64,000 nt of DNA, from assembly GCF_012843265.1 (NCBI RefSeq), contig NZ_JABAIT010000014.1, positions 1 to 64,000 of the forward strand, in the 5' to 3' direction. The position numbers were made by a program, and so were the translations under genes. A model generated the notes under the pieces. The model was given only the letters and a program-made list of their open reading frames with translations. It made no database searches and was not told where the DNA came from. Shown piece by piece: positions 17,077 through 25,259 of this stretch. Positions within the stretch are counted from its first letter, which is position 1; every line of letters starts with the position of its first letter. Origin of the DNA: Bacillus sp. DNRA2 (GTDB lineage Bacteria; Bacillota; Bacilli; Bacillales; Cytobacillaceae).

Positions 17077-17161
17077 AAGCAGAGCCTTTGAACGTATGAA
17101 ATTAACGGTTCAAAGCTAGGATATCAATCATTAGGAAGCCTCCATTCCTCAAGATAATTCA

Positions 17162-17189
17162 AGTATAGCAAACTGCCTAGACTTGTCAA
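17162..17189 (-). promoter_or_regulatory. Sigma-A promoter upstream of the SDR region
   Basis: TTGACA, a 16-base spacer and TATACT on the minus strand, the best consensus promoter between the SDR and LysR genes. Confidence 0.55.
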
Positions 17190-17247
17190 TTTGGAGTAAT
17201 AATGGTCAAACTGTAATTAAAAAATCGCATTTCTATGTACAGTTTGC

Positions 17248-18123
17248 TCAATTACTCTCTCGGTTCCTAAATGGTAAATATTCTAAAAATCTTTTTGACG
17301 CAAGCGAAAGTGATTTCTGTTCTCTCATTGCCACACCAATATTCCTATAGGCAGGAACTTCAAGCTCTTTTGCTAAAATTTTATGAGGAATACGCTGTAA
17401 TATTAATTCTGGTAAAATACTGATTCCCAGACCGTTTTCCACCATCGACATAATCGCGTAGTCATCCCAGGTTGTAAAATTCACTTGCGGTGAAATAGCC
17501 TGCCTTTCGAAAATTTCTGAGATTTCTGCTTTTGCCCCCTTCTCCAACAGCATAAACGGACTGTCCAATAAGCCGCTAATGGGAAATTTTTCGCAATTGG
17601 CAAGCGGATGATTTTCTGGAATCACTACTAGCAATCGGTCTTGTTCCAAAAAGATTGTTTCAAGCTCCGTTTTTAACGGCAGCCGCAAAAAACCAAAATC
17701 AACACGCCCATTTAGTATCCAGCTCTCTATTTCCATATAATCACCAAGCAGAAATTCAAAATCTATCTTTGGGTAATCCTTCTTAAAAATTTTAATTATA
17801 TTAGGGAGCCAATGAGATGCCACGCTAGAAAATGTCCCAATCCGAATCATCCCAGATTCCATATTATTTAATTCTTCGATCTGCTTCATTAAGATTTCAT
17901 ACTCATTGCAAATTCGCTTTAATTGGGGCAGTAACTTTAAACCATCCGAGGTTAAATTGATCCCGGTCCGTCCTCTTTCAAAAAGGAAAATCCCCCATTC
18001 CTTTTCTAAATCGTTAATCATCCGGCTAATCCCAGACTGTGAGTAGTCCAATATTTCGGCAGCTTTTGTAAAACTACCTAATTCTACGGCTTTGACAAAT
18101 GCCATATATTTTTGGATATTCAT
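17248..18123 (-). CDS. LysR-family transcriptional regulator
   Basis: The 291-residue product has the LysR winged helix (MNIQKYMAFVKAVELGSFTK, then ILDYSQSGISRMINDLEK) and the periplasmic-binding-like effector domain (IRIGTFSSVASHWLPNII onward). The start at 18123 gives the usual LysR length and follows GAGGTGA, although the spacing is long. It is transcribed away from the EamA transporter gene, the usual arrangement for a LysR regulator and its target. The inducer is unknown. Confidence 0.85.
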   Translation of the reverse strand: MNIQKYMAFVKAVELGSFTKAAEILDYSQSGISRMINDLEKEWGIFLFERGRTGINLTSDGLKLLPQLKRICNEYEILMKQIEELNNMESGMIRIGTFSSVASHWLPNIIKIFKKDYPKIDFEFLLGDYMEIESWILNGRVDFGFLRLPLKTELETIFLEQDRLLVVIPENHPLANCEKFPISGLLDSPFMLLEKGAKAEISEIFERQAISPQVNFTTWDDYAIMSMVENGLGISILPELILQRIPHKILAKELEVPAYRNIGVAMREQKSLSLASKRFLEYLPFRNRESN

Positions 18124-18252
18124 ACTCTGTCTTTTCACCTCATCTGTTTTTGTCATGCATTTCATGATAAACATTCGTTTTTGTAATGCTTGTGAGAATG
18201 ATATATTAATACTACTAATTAATCAAGTGAGAAAAGGAAATGAGGTTTAACG

Positions 18253-18345
18253 ATGTTTTTGGTAAGTGATAGGCTGGAAACAGGGCCAGACAATTGCAGG
18301 TCTCATCTACAAAATAATCGAAATGAAAAAGCCGATGAAATATAA
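18253..18345 (+). CDS. Possible 30-codon leader ORF of the EamA gene
   Basis: An ATG at 18253 with ATGAGGTTTAACG just upstream opens a frame that reads MFLVSDRLETGPDNCRSHLQ, then NNRNEKADEI. It ends at TAA 18343-18345, overlapping the EamA start region in another frame. The transporter start codons have no good ribosome site of their own. Translational coupling through this leader is therefore plausible. The peptide itself is unrecognised. Confidence 0.35.
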   Translation: MFLVSDRLETGPDNCRSHLQNNRNEKADEI

Positions 18346-19237
18346 AATTCAGTTTATTTTATCCATGATGATTTTCGGTACGATTGGTTTAGTTGTTCGA
18401 AATATTGATCTATCATCGAGCGAAAGAGCTTTACTTAGTAGTTTGATCGGATGCTTATTTTTATTTTTCATATCTGTCACGATAAAGAAAAAAATCGCTT
18501 GGAATTCAGTTAAATCAAATGCGTTGTGTTTAATTCTTTCAGGTATTGCACTGGGAGGAAATTGGATATTTCTTTATCAATCGTATGAACATACAACAAT
18601 TGCTAACGCGACGCTGGGTTATTACTTTGCACCTGTGTTTGTCATGATTCTTTCTCCCGTTGTACTTCGGGAACAATTGTCATTTAAGAAAATGGTGTGT
18701 ATTGGTGTGGCAATCATCGGGATGTTAATGATTCTAGGAGAGGGCGTAAGTGCGTCCGATTCAGGTGATCTACTTGGACTTTCCTTCGGACTAATCGCAG
18801 CTGCCTTTTATGCTGCTTTGTTACTTTTAAATAAGTTTATTAAAAATATAGGAAAGTTAGAGCTGACCATCATCCAGCTTGGAATAACTACTTTACTATT
18901 AATACCCTATGTCTTTTTGACATCAGGCTTTGATATCTTTGAAGGAACTCGATCCTCCATTCCTTTTATTTTAATACTTGGAATCATCAATACAGGAATT
19001 GGATTTTGGTTATTTTTCTCAGGAATGGAGGGATTATCAGGACAGAGTATCGCAATGCTAAGTTATGTGGATCCATTTGTAGCTATAATGATTTCTGCCC
19101 TTATCCTGCAAGAACAAATGACTTTGGTCCAAACGCTTGGTGGTGTATTTTTGTTAGGCTCGACATTTGTAAGTGAAATTAGATTACTCAACTCTTCGAT
19201 ACAATTTATCTCAAAAACACCCGTTGAAAAAAGTTAA
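18323..19237 (+). CDS. EamA-family (DMT) transporter
   Basis: The roughly 304-residue product has ten membrane segments in two EamA repeats, for instance GIALGGNWIFLYQSYEHTTIANA and SYVDPFVAIMISALILQEQMT. These exporters move amino acids, metabolites or drugs. The family-like start is MKKPMKYKIQF (18323, or 18335 for MKYK). The frame continues upstream to a GTG at 18266 without supporting signals. It is divergent from the LysR gene and probably controlled by it. Confidence 0.85.
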   Translation: MKKPMKYKIQFILSMMIFGTIGLVVRNIDLSSSERALLSSLIGCLFLFFISVTIKKKIAWNSVKSNALCLILSGIALGGNWIFLYQSYEHTTIANATLGYYFAPVFVMILSPVVLREQLSFKKMVCIGVAIIGMLMILGEGVSASDSGDLLGLSFGLIAAAFYAALLLLNKFIKNIGKLELTIIQLGITTLLLIPYVFLTSGFDIFEGTRSSIPFILILGIINTGIGFWLFFSGMEGLSGQSIAMLSYVDPFVAIMISALILQEQMTLVQTLGGVFLLGSTFVSEIRLLNSSIQFISKTPVEKS

Positions 19238-19275
19238 AAACAGTGAGGCCCTAGAGTCCCACTGTTTTTATTTTG
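19236..19275 (+). terminator. Terminator of the EamA gene
   Basis: AAAACAGTG and CACTGTTTT form a stem followed by TTATTTTGG, right after the stop codon. Confidence 0.75.
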
Positions 19276-19310
19276 GTTTGATTTTGAATTATTGAAGATA
19301 CTCTTTTTTT

Positions 19311-19440
19311 GCGGACATTTGGTTCGTTATTTTCACAAAAAGTATGGTATTGGCTGGTAAAGTGGACAACAGATACGTTATTTGATCACCAATAGACTTT
19401 TTTCAATCATTTTTATCTAAATTTGGTCTCCTATGTCCGC
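19311..19440. repeat. Inverted-repeat element bounded by GCGGACAT
   Basis: GCGGACAT (19311-19318) and ATGTCCGC (19433-19440) bracket about 115 bases with no ORF. AATAAGGGCCTCGCTGTCC follows just outside. Related words (CCTATGTCCGCAA, AATAAGGTCCCTGGTGTCC) occur in the inverted repeat at 50404-50528, suggesting one dispersed family. The rest of 19276-19536 shows no gene. Confidence 0.4.
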
Positions 19441-19536
19441 AAGAGGTTGGAAAAGGAGTTTTCCATCAAAATAAGGGCCTCGCTGTCCGGTAGAAACCAG
19501 GGCAATGACTTTTGTAAGAGAGAGCTCAAGCGGAAG

Positions 19537-19641
19537 TTATACGATAAGCAATGCAACACCAGCTACCAATAAAGTAATCGCAACTGCAATTGTGATTTTT
19601 TGTTGAGTTTTATTCATTTTGTGATACCAATACATAAACAT
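19537..19641 (-). CDS. 34-residue single-span membrane peptide
   Basis: The ORF reads MFMYWYHKMNKTQQKITIAV, then AITLLVAGVALLIV, one transmembrane helix with a short basic N-terminus. GGAAGTGAAGGTGT provides a ribosome site. It lies 19 bases after the Xre gene's stop on the same strand and may be the last gene of that small operon. Function unknown. Confidence 0.55.
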   Translation of the reverse strand: MFMYWYHKMNKTQQKITIAVAITLLVAGVALLIV

Positions 19642-19660
19642 ACACCTTCACTTCCTTTCG

Positions 19661-19867
19661 TTAGTCAAAGTCACTATCTTCAAAGATAAATAGTTCTTCG
19701 ATACTAACATGAAATAGATGAGCGATTTTCACTGCGAGCTTTAATGAGGGGTTATATTCTCCTTTTTCCAAAAAGCTGATTGTTTCTCTTCTCACTCCGA
19801 CTGCTTTTGCAAGTTCCAATTGGGTCATATTGTGTTTGGCTCTGTATTCCTTGATCTTCGTCTTCAT
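19661..19867 (-). CDS. Xre-family small transcriptional regulator
   Basis: The 68-residue product is a lone helix-turn-helix domain: [38 protein letters not shown]. Such short Xre proteins normally repress their own operon. The start codon directly follows the TAA of the membrane gene, so translation is coupled. A similar pair in the opposite order lies at 23057-23697. Confidence 0.85.
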   Translation of the reverse strand: MKTKIKEYRAKHNMTQLELAKAVGVRRETISFLEKGEYNPSLKLAVKIAHLFHVSIEELFIFEDSDFD

Positions 19868-20263
19868 TTATTCAAGACCTCGCCGATTCTTTGTTAAAAG
19901 CCAAGATACCAACAATGACAAAGCCATTCCTAATAACCCCAAAATGAGAATGTCGTCACGATCGAAGTATTTTTGGAAAGCGAGTAAAGCAATCCATATA
20001 TACAAGGAGTAAAAGTATGCCCTACCAGCAGAATAGTATTTTACCTTTTTGGATCGTTCGTCATCGAAGGGTAAACCAAGTTTGAATTCCGGGAATAATC
20101 TTTTCATGATCATTGAAATATAACCCACAAAGCTTATTAAACCGATCAACAATAAAATTGCTGAAAAATAATCAATAGACTCAATTAATGTAAATATTTG
20201 AAAAAGCATACCTAACACGATACTTATTGAAATAAACCCTAATAAGATAAACTTAATTTTCAA
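19868..20263 (-). CDS. Membrane protein partnered with Xre regulator
   Basis: The 131-residue product has four hydrophobic segments and a polar stretch FPEFKLGLPFDDERSKK in the middle. A TTG start at 20263 is chosen since AAAGGAGGTTTACC lies directly before it; the frame extends upstream to 20317 without a site. It forms a coupled pair with the Xre gene. Systems of this kind are frequent in bacilli and mostly uncharacterised. Direct repeats upstream are likely Xre sites. Confidence 0.65.
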   Translation of the reverse strand: MKIKFILLGFISISIVLGMLFQIFTLIESIDYFSAILLLIGLISFVGYISMIMKRLFPEFKLGLPFDDERSKKVKYYSAGRAYFYSLYIWIALLAFQKYFDRDDILILGLLGMALSLLVSWLLTKNRRGLE

Positions 20264-20283
20264 GGTAAACCTCCTTTTGTTAG

Positions 20284-20315
20284 AAATATATAACCTTATG
20301 TTATAAATATATAAC
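20284..20315 (-). promoter_or_regulatory. Two direct repeats, likely Xre operator
   Basis: AAATATATAAC occurs at 20284-20294 and 20305-20315, exactly 21 bases apart (two helix turns), just upstream of the membrane/Xre operon. Confidence 0.5.
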
Positions 20316-20385
20316 ACCAGTTATTGTAATTCAATAGACTTTCAAACATTTCCAAAGCAAGAGTGCCAATTAAATTGAATCCAAT

Positions 20386-20431
20386 AAAAAAAGCCCCCTT
20401 TTTCAATATGACAACTGAAAAAATGGGCTCT
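20386..20431 (-). terminator. Terminator of the DUF2200 gene
   Basis: On the minus strand AGCCCATTTTTTCA and TGAAAAAGGGGGCT pair with one mismatch, followed by TTTTTT. Confidence 0.7.
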
Positions 20432-20528
20432 GACCACTTCGTAATAGGTCCGATTGCTGAATTATCGGACTGTAAATGAAAAAAATTTATTCTATAACAA
20501 AAATATAGCAAGCATCGCCATTTAATAA

Positions 20529-20879
20529 TTATTTTCGTAAAATCTTTTCCATCGCTTTTCCCTTTGCTAGCTCATCAATCAGCTTATCCAAATAGCGAAT
20601 TTCTTGCATGATTGGTTCTTCAATCTCTTCCACCCGGTAACCACAGATCACACCTTTGATGAGAGCTCTTGAAGGATTTGGTTGCGGGGCTTCTGTAAAA
20701 AAGGTCTCAAAATCTGTCTGATTTTCCAAGACAGTTTCTAACTCTTCCTGACGATAACCAGTCAACCAACGAATGATTTCATCGACTTCTGCCTTTGTTC
20801 GTCCTTTTTTCTCTGCCTTAGTAACATAATGGGGATAAACACTTGCAACACTCATTGTATAAATCCGATGTTTGGTCAT
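20529..20879 (-). CDS. DUF2200 family protein
   Basis: The 116-residue product matches DUF2200: [33 protein letters not shown], then [12 protein letters not shown] and [33 protein letters not shown]. The family is soluble and of unknown function. The start at 20879 has GAAGGTGGATG upstream; the longer frame to 20936 has no site. It is monocistronic with its own terminator. Confidence 0.8.
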   Translation of the reverse strand: MTKHRIYTMSVASVYPHYVTKAEKKGRTKAEVDEIIRWLTGYRQEELETVLENQTDFETFFTEAPQPNPSRALIKGVICGYRVEEIEEPIMQEIRYLDKLIDELAKGKAMEKILRK

Positions 20880-21167
20880 GATACATCCACCTTCACAAGT
20901 TTTTATGTAATTATTCAACAATGCTATGCTGGCCAATCCTTTAAAAATAAAGATGCGACCTACCTACGCCTATATTCGGATTGTAATACGCGGGTTATTT
21001 CTTTTCAACAAATAACCAAACAAATGTTGCCATGAACCTAAAAAACTGATCAGCAGTCACAGTTTCCAAATAGATCTTCATAGTTATTTTATAAACATGA
21101 TGTAAGTGTAATGCGAATACGATAACAATGGAGAAGTATGAAACTCAAGGTTGGAATGGAGGATTGT

Positions 21168-22004
21168 ATGATACAAATATCAGGGGTTCCGTTTCATCTA
21201 GATGAGAAGTGGCAGCTTGGGAAAATTGAAAAAGCGATTATTCGCAATATGCAGCAAGCATCTGTAGACTATTCTTATCATTCCATCGGTGAATTATTGT
21301 TTGAATTAAACGTCCGAAAAAACATCATAAATAGTGCAAAAGAGATGGATAAAAGTAAAGCTGTATTTAGAAGCTTTAAAAGGGCACGCTGTAATCCAAA
21401 ATACTGGCAACTAACAGCTGCTGGAGGGTTCCTGTTAAAACCTGGAGTAAAACCTTCTGTTGCGATTCTAGACATTTTCCGGAACGGTCCACTATATGCA
21501 TTTGAATGTGCAACCGCTTCGATTATCATTTATTACCACACCGTTCTATATACAATCGGCAGCGATTTATTTAATTCTCTGTTTCAAAATCTTTATCTAT
21601 ATAGCTGGCATACTGATTCTGACTTGCGAATCTATACTTTTTATACAAATCATTTTATTCCTGGTGACATTGTTTTCTTTAATAATCCTGACTTCCACCC
21701 AAATGGACCCTGGTTTAATGGTCTAAGTGCTGTTCTTCTTCCTGATGGGAAATATTTTGGTCATGGATTTTCAATCAGAACCGCTGATGAAATTATTGAA
21801 CTGCTAAATACAAAGCGAAAACCCGACGCTAAACAATCCGCATATTTAACGAACTTAGTGACAAGGCCATCTTTTACCCATATAGCCAGATTGGCAAGTC
21901 AAGGAAGTGGAAGTGCTTATCGAGCAAATAATAATCAACACACAATTGTGCACCATGACAAAAGCTCCATTTCATATGCACAATATCTTTATTTATCAGA
22001 GTGA
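21168..22004 (+). CDS. tgl: Spore-coat transglutaminase (protein-glutamine gamma-glutamyltransferase)
   Basis: The 278-residue product matches Tgl of spore formers, which cross-links coat proteins through glutamyl-lysine bonds: FRSFKRARCNPKYWQ, GGFLLKPGVKPS, YAFECATA (catalytic Cys114), PGDIVFFNNPDF and YFGHGFSI (His199). The catalytic Glu that precedes AVLL in B. subtilis Tgl appears replaced (NGLSAVLL), while the Glu before the Cys is kept. GGAGG lies before the ATG at 21168; a start at 21138 has no site. Expected to be expressed late in the mother cell. Confidence 0.88.
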   Translation: MIQISGVPFHLDEKWQLGKIEKAIIRNMQQASVDYSYHSIGELLFELNVRKNIINSAKEMDKSKAVFRSFKRARCNPKYWQLTAAGGFLLKPGVKPSVAILDIFRNGPLYAFECATASIIIYYHTVLYTIGSDLFNSLFQNLYLYSWHTDSDLRIYTFYTNHFIPGDIVFFNNPDFHPNGPWFNGLSAVLLPDGKYFGHGFSIRTADEIIELLNTKRKPDAKQSAYLTNLVTRPSFTHIARLASQGSGSAYRANNNQHTIVHHDKSSISYAQYLYLSE

Positions 22005-22165
22005 GCGACAAGAGGTTAACGATAAATTATTTTATTCCTTAAAAAGAATGTCCAGCATTGAAGCAAACTTATGACATTAACCCATTTTGTGTTAGACGGG
22101 CTCCATTTTCGCCTTTGAGAGTATTCTATAGTGATAGAGATACTAACACGAAGGGGAAATAAAAA

Positions 22166-22441
22166 ATGTATGCTAACGTAAACGCACCTCCAAATATGAT
22201 GCCAAATGTGATGCCGAACGTGATGCCGAACGTGATGCCGAACGTCGCTCCAATGCCAAATGTAGCTCCAATGCCAACTGTTGCACCTATGCCTACTTGC
22301 ACAGCACCTGCTTATGATTTTTGCACTCCAGCCTATGCATATTGTCCACCTAATCGTTGCAATAATTTTGTCCTAATTGTTGTATTGTTTATCCTCCTAA
22401 TCATCGTAGGCGCATGCGGCTTTACCTTTTATAAAGTTTAA
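22166..22441 (+). CDS. YjcZ-type sporulation peptide with a repeat N-terminus
   Basis: The last 30 residues (NNFVLIVVLFILLIIVGACG) match the YjcZ family of tiny sporulation membrane peptides. In front sit about 60 extra residues, first four MPNV units, then repeats of APMPNV/APMPTV, then a Cys/Tyr/Pro-rich linker with five cysteines. The MPNV part is coded by near-identical 12-base units, so it probably expands and contracts. AAGGGGAAATAAAA precedes the start. YjcZ proteins usually have a Gly/Tyr-rich head, so this head is unusual. It follows tgl, another late sporulation gene. Confidence 0.75.
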   Translation: MYANVNAPPNMMPNVMPNVMPNVMPNVAPMPNVAPMPTVAPMPTCTAPAYDFCTPAYAYCPPNRCNNFVLIVVLFILLIIVGACGFTFYKV

Positions 22442-22467
22442 AAAAAGTGCCAACAAAAGCAACAAAA

Positions 22468-22541
22468 GTGCCAGGCACCACCCGATTTTTCTTGTTTCAC
22501 ACGTTACTGTGAAACAAGATTTTTCGGGCGGTGCCTGGCAC
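22468..22541. repeat. GTGCCAGGCAC inverted repeat, copy A
   Basis: Two 33-base arms (22468-22500 and 22509-22541) pair around an 8-base loop, except for an internal bubble where both arms read GATTTTTC in the same direction. Copies B, C and D lie at 25260, 30550 and 61508. No ORF is inside. It resembles a REP/MITE-type element. Confidence 0.8.
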
Positions 22542-22546
22542 TTCGA

Positions 22547-22876
22547 TTATTTGGCACTTCGATTATTTTTGACCTTCGCCCATTGTTCGACCTTATTTTC
22601 TTTGTTCAAATAAAGAAGGTATTCCACATTGCTTTCCTTACCGTCTCCCAGTGGTTTCACTCGATACGTCCTTGTTGCTGCCCACCATGCATCGTGTGAC
22701 TGTCTATCTACCACAGTAATATCAAAACCCAACTTCTCTTCAATTTGTTGAACTTCCTTGTATCTGTCCACAGACTGCCATATGAATAATCCGACCACCA
22801 CTAGAAGTACGATTCCTATGCCGACAAACTTGAACCATTTTGAATTATTCCTTCTAATTTCCGCCACTTTATCCAC
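22547..22876 (-). CDS. Membrane-anchored hypothetical protein
   Basis: The 109-residue product has a charged N-terminus, one membrane helix (about residues 16-33, FVGIGIVLLVVVGLFIW) and an outward domain with HDAWWAATRTYRVKPLG and YLLYLNKENKVEQWAKV. The latter pattern is typical of small Bacillus DUF3139-like lipid-facing proteins, but I am not sure of the family. Its last codons run into the flank of inverted repeat copy A, so the C-terminal residues may derive from it. Confidence 0.6.
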   Translation of the reverse strand: MDKVAEIRRNNSKWFKFVGIGIVLLVVVGLFIWQSVDRYKEVQQIEEKLGFDITVVDRQSHDAWWAATRTYRVKPLGDGKESNVEYLLYLNKENKVEQWAKVKNNRSAK

Positions 22877-23056
22877 CTCTTTTTACTGCTTATTACCCTA
22901 CCGTTATAATCTTACTAATTCTTCTAAACCCCCAATTTTTCACAGCATGTTAAATTTTAATATTAAACGGAATTCTAATAGGCTTTGGGTTAAAAACTGG
23001 CCAAATCATACCATTAACAACATTCTTGCATGGTGAAAAAAGCTGGAAAGTTCAAA

Positions 23057-23494
23057 TCACTCTTCAACATCATGTTCTTCATAACGTTTTTTCCTTAGAA
23101 AATAGACCACTGTAAATGAAAATAAAAAGCATCCAAACATTACACCCCCGATGATAACGGCATCACGAGCGGTTCCGTCAGGTGTTAGAATCGTAATTAC
23201 ACTAAAAATAACTCCTACAACCAATGAAATAAGTAGATTTATATAATACGGTCCTTGCTTTTTATTACTTTGAGTATCATATTCATCAACTGATATTCTT
23301 AAATTCAGATATCCCATAACAACGAAAGTTCCTATAAAAACTAACCATAATGGATTATCGGTAAATCGTGAAATTCCATTACTTATTCCATCGTAAAGTA
23401 AAATTCCTAAAATGGATATTGTTTGAAAAATAAAGGCGACACGGATATTTTTTAAATTTTGAATGGCTAAACGTTCATCTCTAATAATCTTCAT
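23057..23494 (-). CDS. Four-span membrane protein, partner of Xre
   Basis: The 145-residue product has four hydrophobic segments in pairs (about residues 20-36, 46-64, 84-104, 112-133) and a charged C-terminus (RKKRYEEHDVEE). Its ATG overlaps the stop of the Xre gene by four bases, and AAGGAGGAGAAACT precedes it. The design mirrors the 19661-20263 module with reversed gene order. Function unknown. Confidence 0.65.
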   Translation of the reverse strand: MKIIRDERLAIQNLKNIRVAFIFQTISILGILLYDGISNGISRFTDNPLWLVFIGTFVVMGYLNLRISVDEYDTQSNKKQGPYYINLLISLVVGVIFSVITILTPDGTARDAVIIGGVMFGCFLFSFTVVYFLRKKRYEEHDVEE

Positions 23495-23697
23495 AGTTTC
23501 TCCTCCTTATCGATCCAAAATAATTCATCTAATGATTTTTTAAGTACATAACAAATCTCCAGGCATAAATTTAATGTTGGATTATATTTTCCTTTTTCAA
23601 TTAAACTGATGGTTTGACGTGTAACACCAGTTCGCCCGGCCAACTCTTGTTGCGTTAAGTCCCTTTGGATACGGGCAATTTTCACATTATTTTTCAC
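23491..23697 (-). CDS. Xre-family small transcriptional regulator
   Basis: The 68-residue helix-turn-helix protein (DLTQQELAGRTGVTRQTISLIEKGKYNPTLNLCLEI) is the same size as the one at 19661. A GTG at 23697 is preferred because AAGGTGATC, a close match to the ribosomal anti-SD, lies six bases upstream. A GTG at 23709 falls inside that site. It is first in a coupled pair with a membrane gene and probably binds the AT-rich palindromes upstream. Confidence 0.8.
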   Translation of the reverse strand: MKNNVKIARIQRDLTQQELAGRTGVTRQTISLIEKGKYNPTLNLCLEICYVLKKSLDELFWIDKEEKL

Positions 23698-23724
23698 CTG
23701 TTCGATCACCTTCCCGACAACAAT

Positions 23725-23760
23725 GTAATATATATATTACTTATTCAATATATATATTAC
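23725..23760 (-). promoter_or_regulatory. AT-rich palindromes, likely Xre operator
   Basis: GTAATATATATATTAC (23725-23740) is a perfect palindrome and AATATATATATT (23747-23758) a second, 22 bases away centre to centre, just upstream of the Xre gene. Confidence 0.5.
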
Positions 23761-23832
23761 ATTAACTTTACATAAAATGTAAATTTATTTTTCGAAAAAT
23801 TCTTATAATCACTTTATATCTCCTACTATAAA

Positions 23833-23862
23833 AGAAACCCCCATTTCCATGGAGGTTTTTAT
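23833..23862 (-). terminator. Terminator of the VOC gene
   Basis: ACCCCCAT and ATGGAGGT pair around TTCC. It has T-rich flanks on both strands and may serve as a bidirectional terminator. Confidence 0.55.
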
Positions 23863-23872
23863 AAAACATCAC

Positions 23873-24328
23873 TTATTTATTATTACCGAGTTCTTCCGCC
23901 AAACCGATTAGAAGTCCTTCAACCCCGCGAATGTAGCAGAGCCGATATGAGTTCTCATACTGAACCACTTCGCCAACGAGCTGGGCACCAAACTTAGTAA
24001 GTCTAGAGACCATTTCGTCAATGTCGTTAACGGTGAACATGACGCGTAGATAACCGAGGGCGTTCACAGGAGCATTACGGTGATCTGATATAGTAGATGG
24101 TGTGAGGAATTTTGAAAGTTCAAGTCGGCTGTGGCCATCTGGGGTAACCATCATCGCAATCTCTACGCACTGAGAACCTAGTCCGGTTACGCGACCAGCC
24201 CACTCACCTTCGACAGTTGCTCGCCCTTCGAGAGTCAAGCCAATCTCCTCAAAGAAAGAGATTGCGTTATCAAGGGATTCAACAACAATGCCGACATTAT
24301 CCATTCTTAGTAATTTGTTTTCTGCCAT
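23873..24328 (-). CDS. VOC/glyoxalase-family protein
   Basis: The 151-residue product has the paired beta-alpha-beta-beta-beta modules of the vicinal oxygen chelate fold: MDNVGIVVESLDNAISFFEEIGL at the start and YLRVMFTVNDIDEMVSRLTKFGAQLVGEV in the second half. The metal ligands are only partly visible, and the substrate (glyoxalase, dioxygenase or antibiotic-binding) cannot be told. It is monocistronic with AAGGAGATAAAACT before the start. Confidence 0.75.
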   Translation of the reverse strand: MAENKLLRMDNVGIVVESLDNAISFFEEIGLTLEGRATVEGEWAGRVTGLGSQCVEIAMMVTPDGHSRLELSKFLTPSTISDHRNAPVNALGYLRVMFTVNDIDEMVSRLTKFGAQLVGEVVQYENSYRLCYIRGVEGLLIGLAEELGNNK

Positions 24329-24516
24329 AGTTTTATCTCCTTATGTGTATAAAAATAATGATCTGATTCTCATTAACAATGTGAATAAATAGTTTTATAA
24401 AATCAATACCGTAGTTGCTATTTTATAAAACAAAACTTCGACTTCCCTACAAAATATTCCTGCCCTAGGCTCCATTAAGGACCAGAATGTGAGCGTTGAT
24501 TTCATTTCAGTTGAAA

Positions 24517-24708
24517 AATAAACGGAAAAATTCCGGTTAAATTGGGAAATACCTATATTTCCATTAAAATAAACGGAGCTTTTCCGTTTATCATTTCATC
24601 TAAATCATCAAATTTTGGCGTATTTGGAGCAGTTAAACGGAATTTCTCCGTTTAAATCCACTTCTATAGCATTCCAAATCTACATTAGACGGAAATTCTC
24701 CGCTTATG
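24517..24708. repeat. Array of four CGGA-TCCG palindromes
   Basis: Units lie at about 24517-24543, 24571-24590, 24633-24655 and 24685-24708. Each has the form AAACGGA-N4-TCCGTTTA or close to it, spaced 50-60 bases centre to centre. The surrounding 24329-24796 stretch shows no gene. Similar arrays occur at 47647-47716 and 62553-62740. Confidence 0.7.
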
Positions 24709-24796
24709 GATTCTCATAACTCCACAAAAATCGATACGGAATAGGAGGAAATCCACAATCCAAAGAATTAGCATTTAAAGCACAATCGCAAGAATA

Positions 24797-25225
24797 TTAC
24801 CCCAAGCTATCTGGTCTAAAATTCAATAACTTTAGCAACTTAGCTGTGTCACCTTCGAATGTAAAGATATGCATTCTGTTTTCATCATCAAATACCATTA
24901 AATAAGGATTTTCTTGACCTGAAAATATGATCGTTACTTCGTCCACAAGATCGTTAAACCACTTATTTTTCACCATGACAGGCCGATCTATAGGAATTCT
25001 TATCATAAATCCTTCATTTGGAATTGGGTTGTATTTGACATATACCCCAGTTATACCTTCAAGGAATTCTTTTACCTCTTCTTGTATTTCAGGTTTGGAT
25101 TGAACATTCCTAATTACTTTTCCCTTACTTATATCAAAAATTTCAATTTGCCGATTAGTTTGAGCAGAAGCAATGGTGCAAATTAATTGAAATACAATGA
25201 TGATTCCGATTACCTTTTTAAACAA
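24797..25225 (-). CDS. Secreted hypothetical protein
   Basis: With a TTG start at 25225 (GAGGTG six bases upstream) the 142-residue product begins FKKVIGIIIVFQLICTIASAQ, a clear Sec signal peptide with a likely cut after ASA. The mature part has FLEGITGVYVKYNPIPNEG and NKWFNDLVDEVTIIFSG. I do not recognise the family. A longer frame reaches 25273 inside inverted repeat copy B, which is not credible as coding. It is monocistronic. Confidence 0.6.
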   Translation of the reverse strand: MFKKVIGIIIVFQLICTIASAQTNRQIEIFDISKGKVIRNVQSKPEIQEEVKEFLEGITGVYVKYNPIPNEGFMIRIPIDRPVMVKNKWFNDLVDEVTIIFSGQENPYLMVFDDENRMHIFTFEGDTAKLLKLLNFRPDSLG

Positions 25226-25259
25226 CTCATTCACCTCAAAGCTATTATTCCCCCAAAAA

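Noticed and set aside
24517-24708. CRISPR-like array of palindromes
   Set aside because: Repeats are only about 20 bases, vary in sequence and have only four units. No cas genes or leader.
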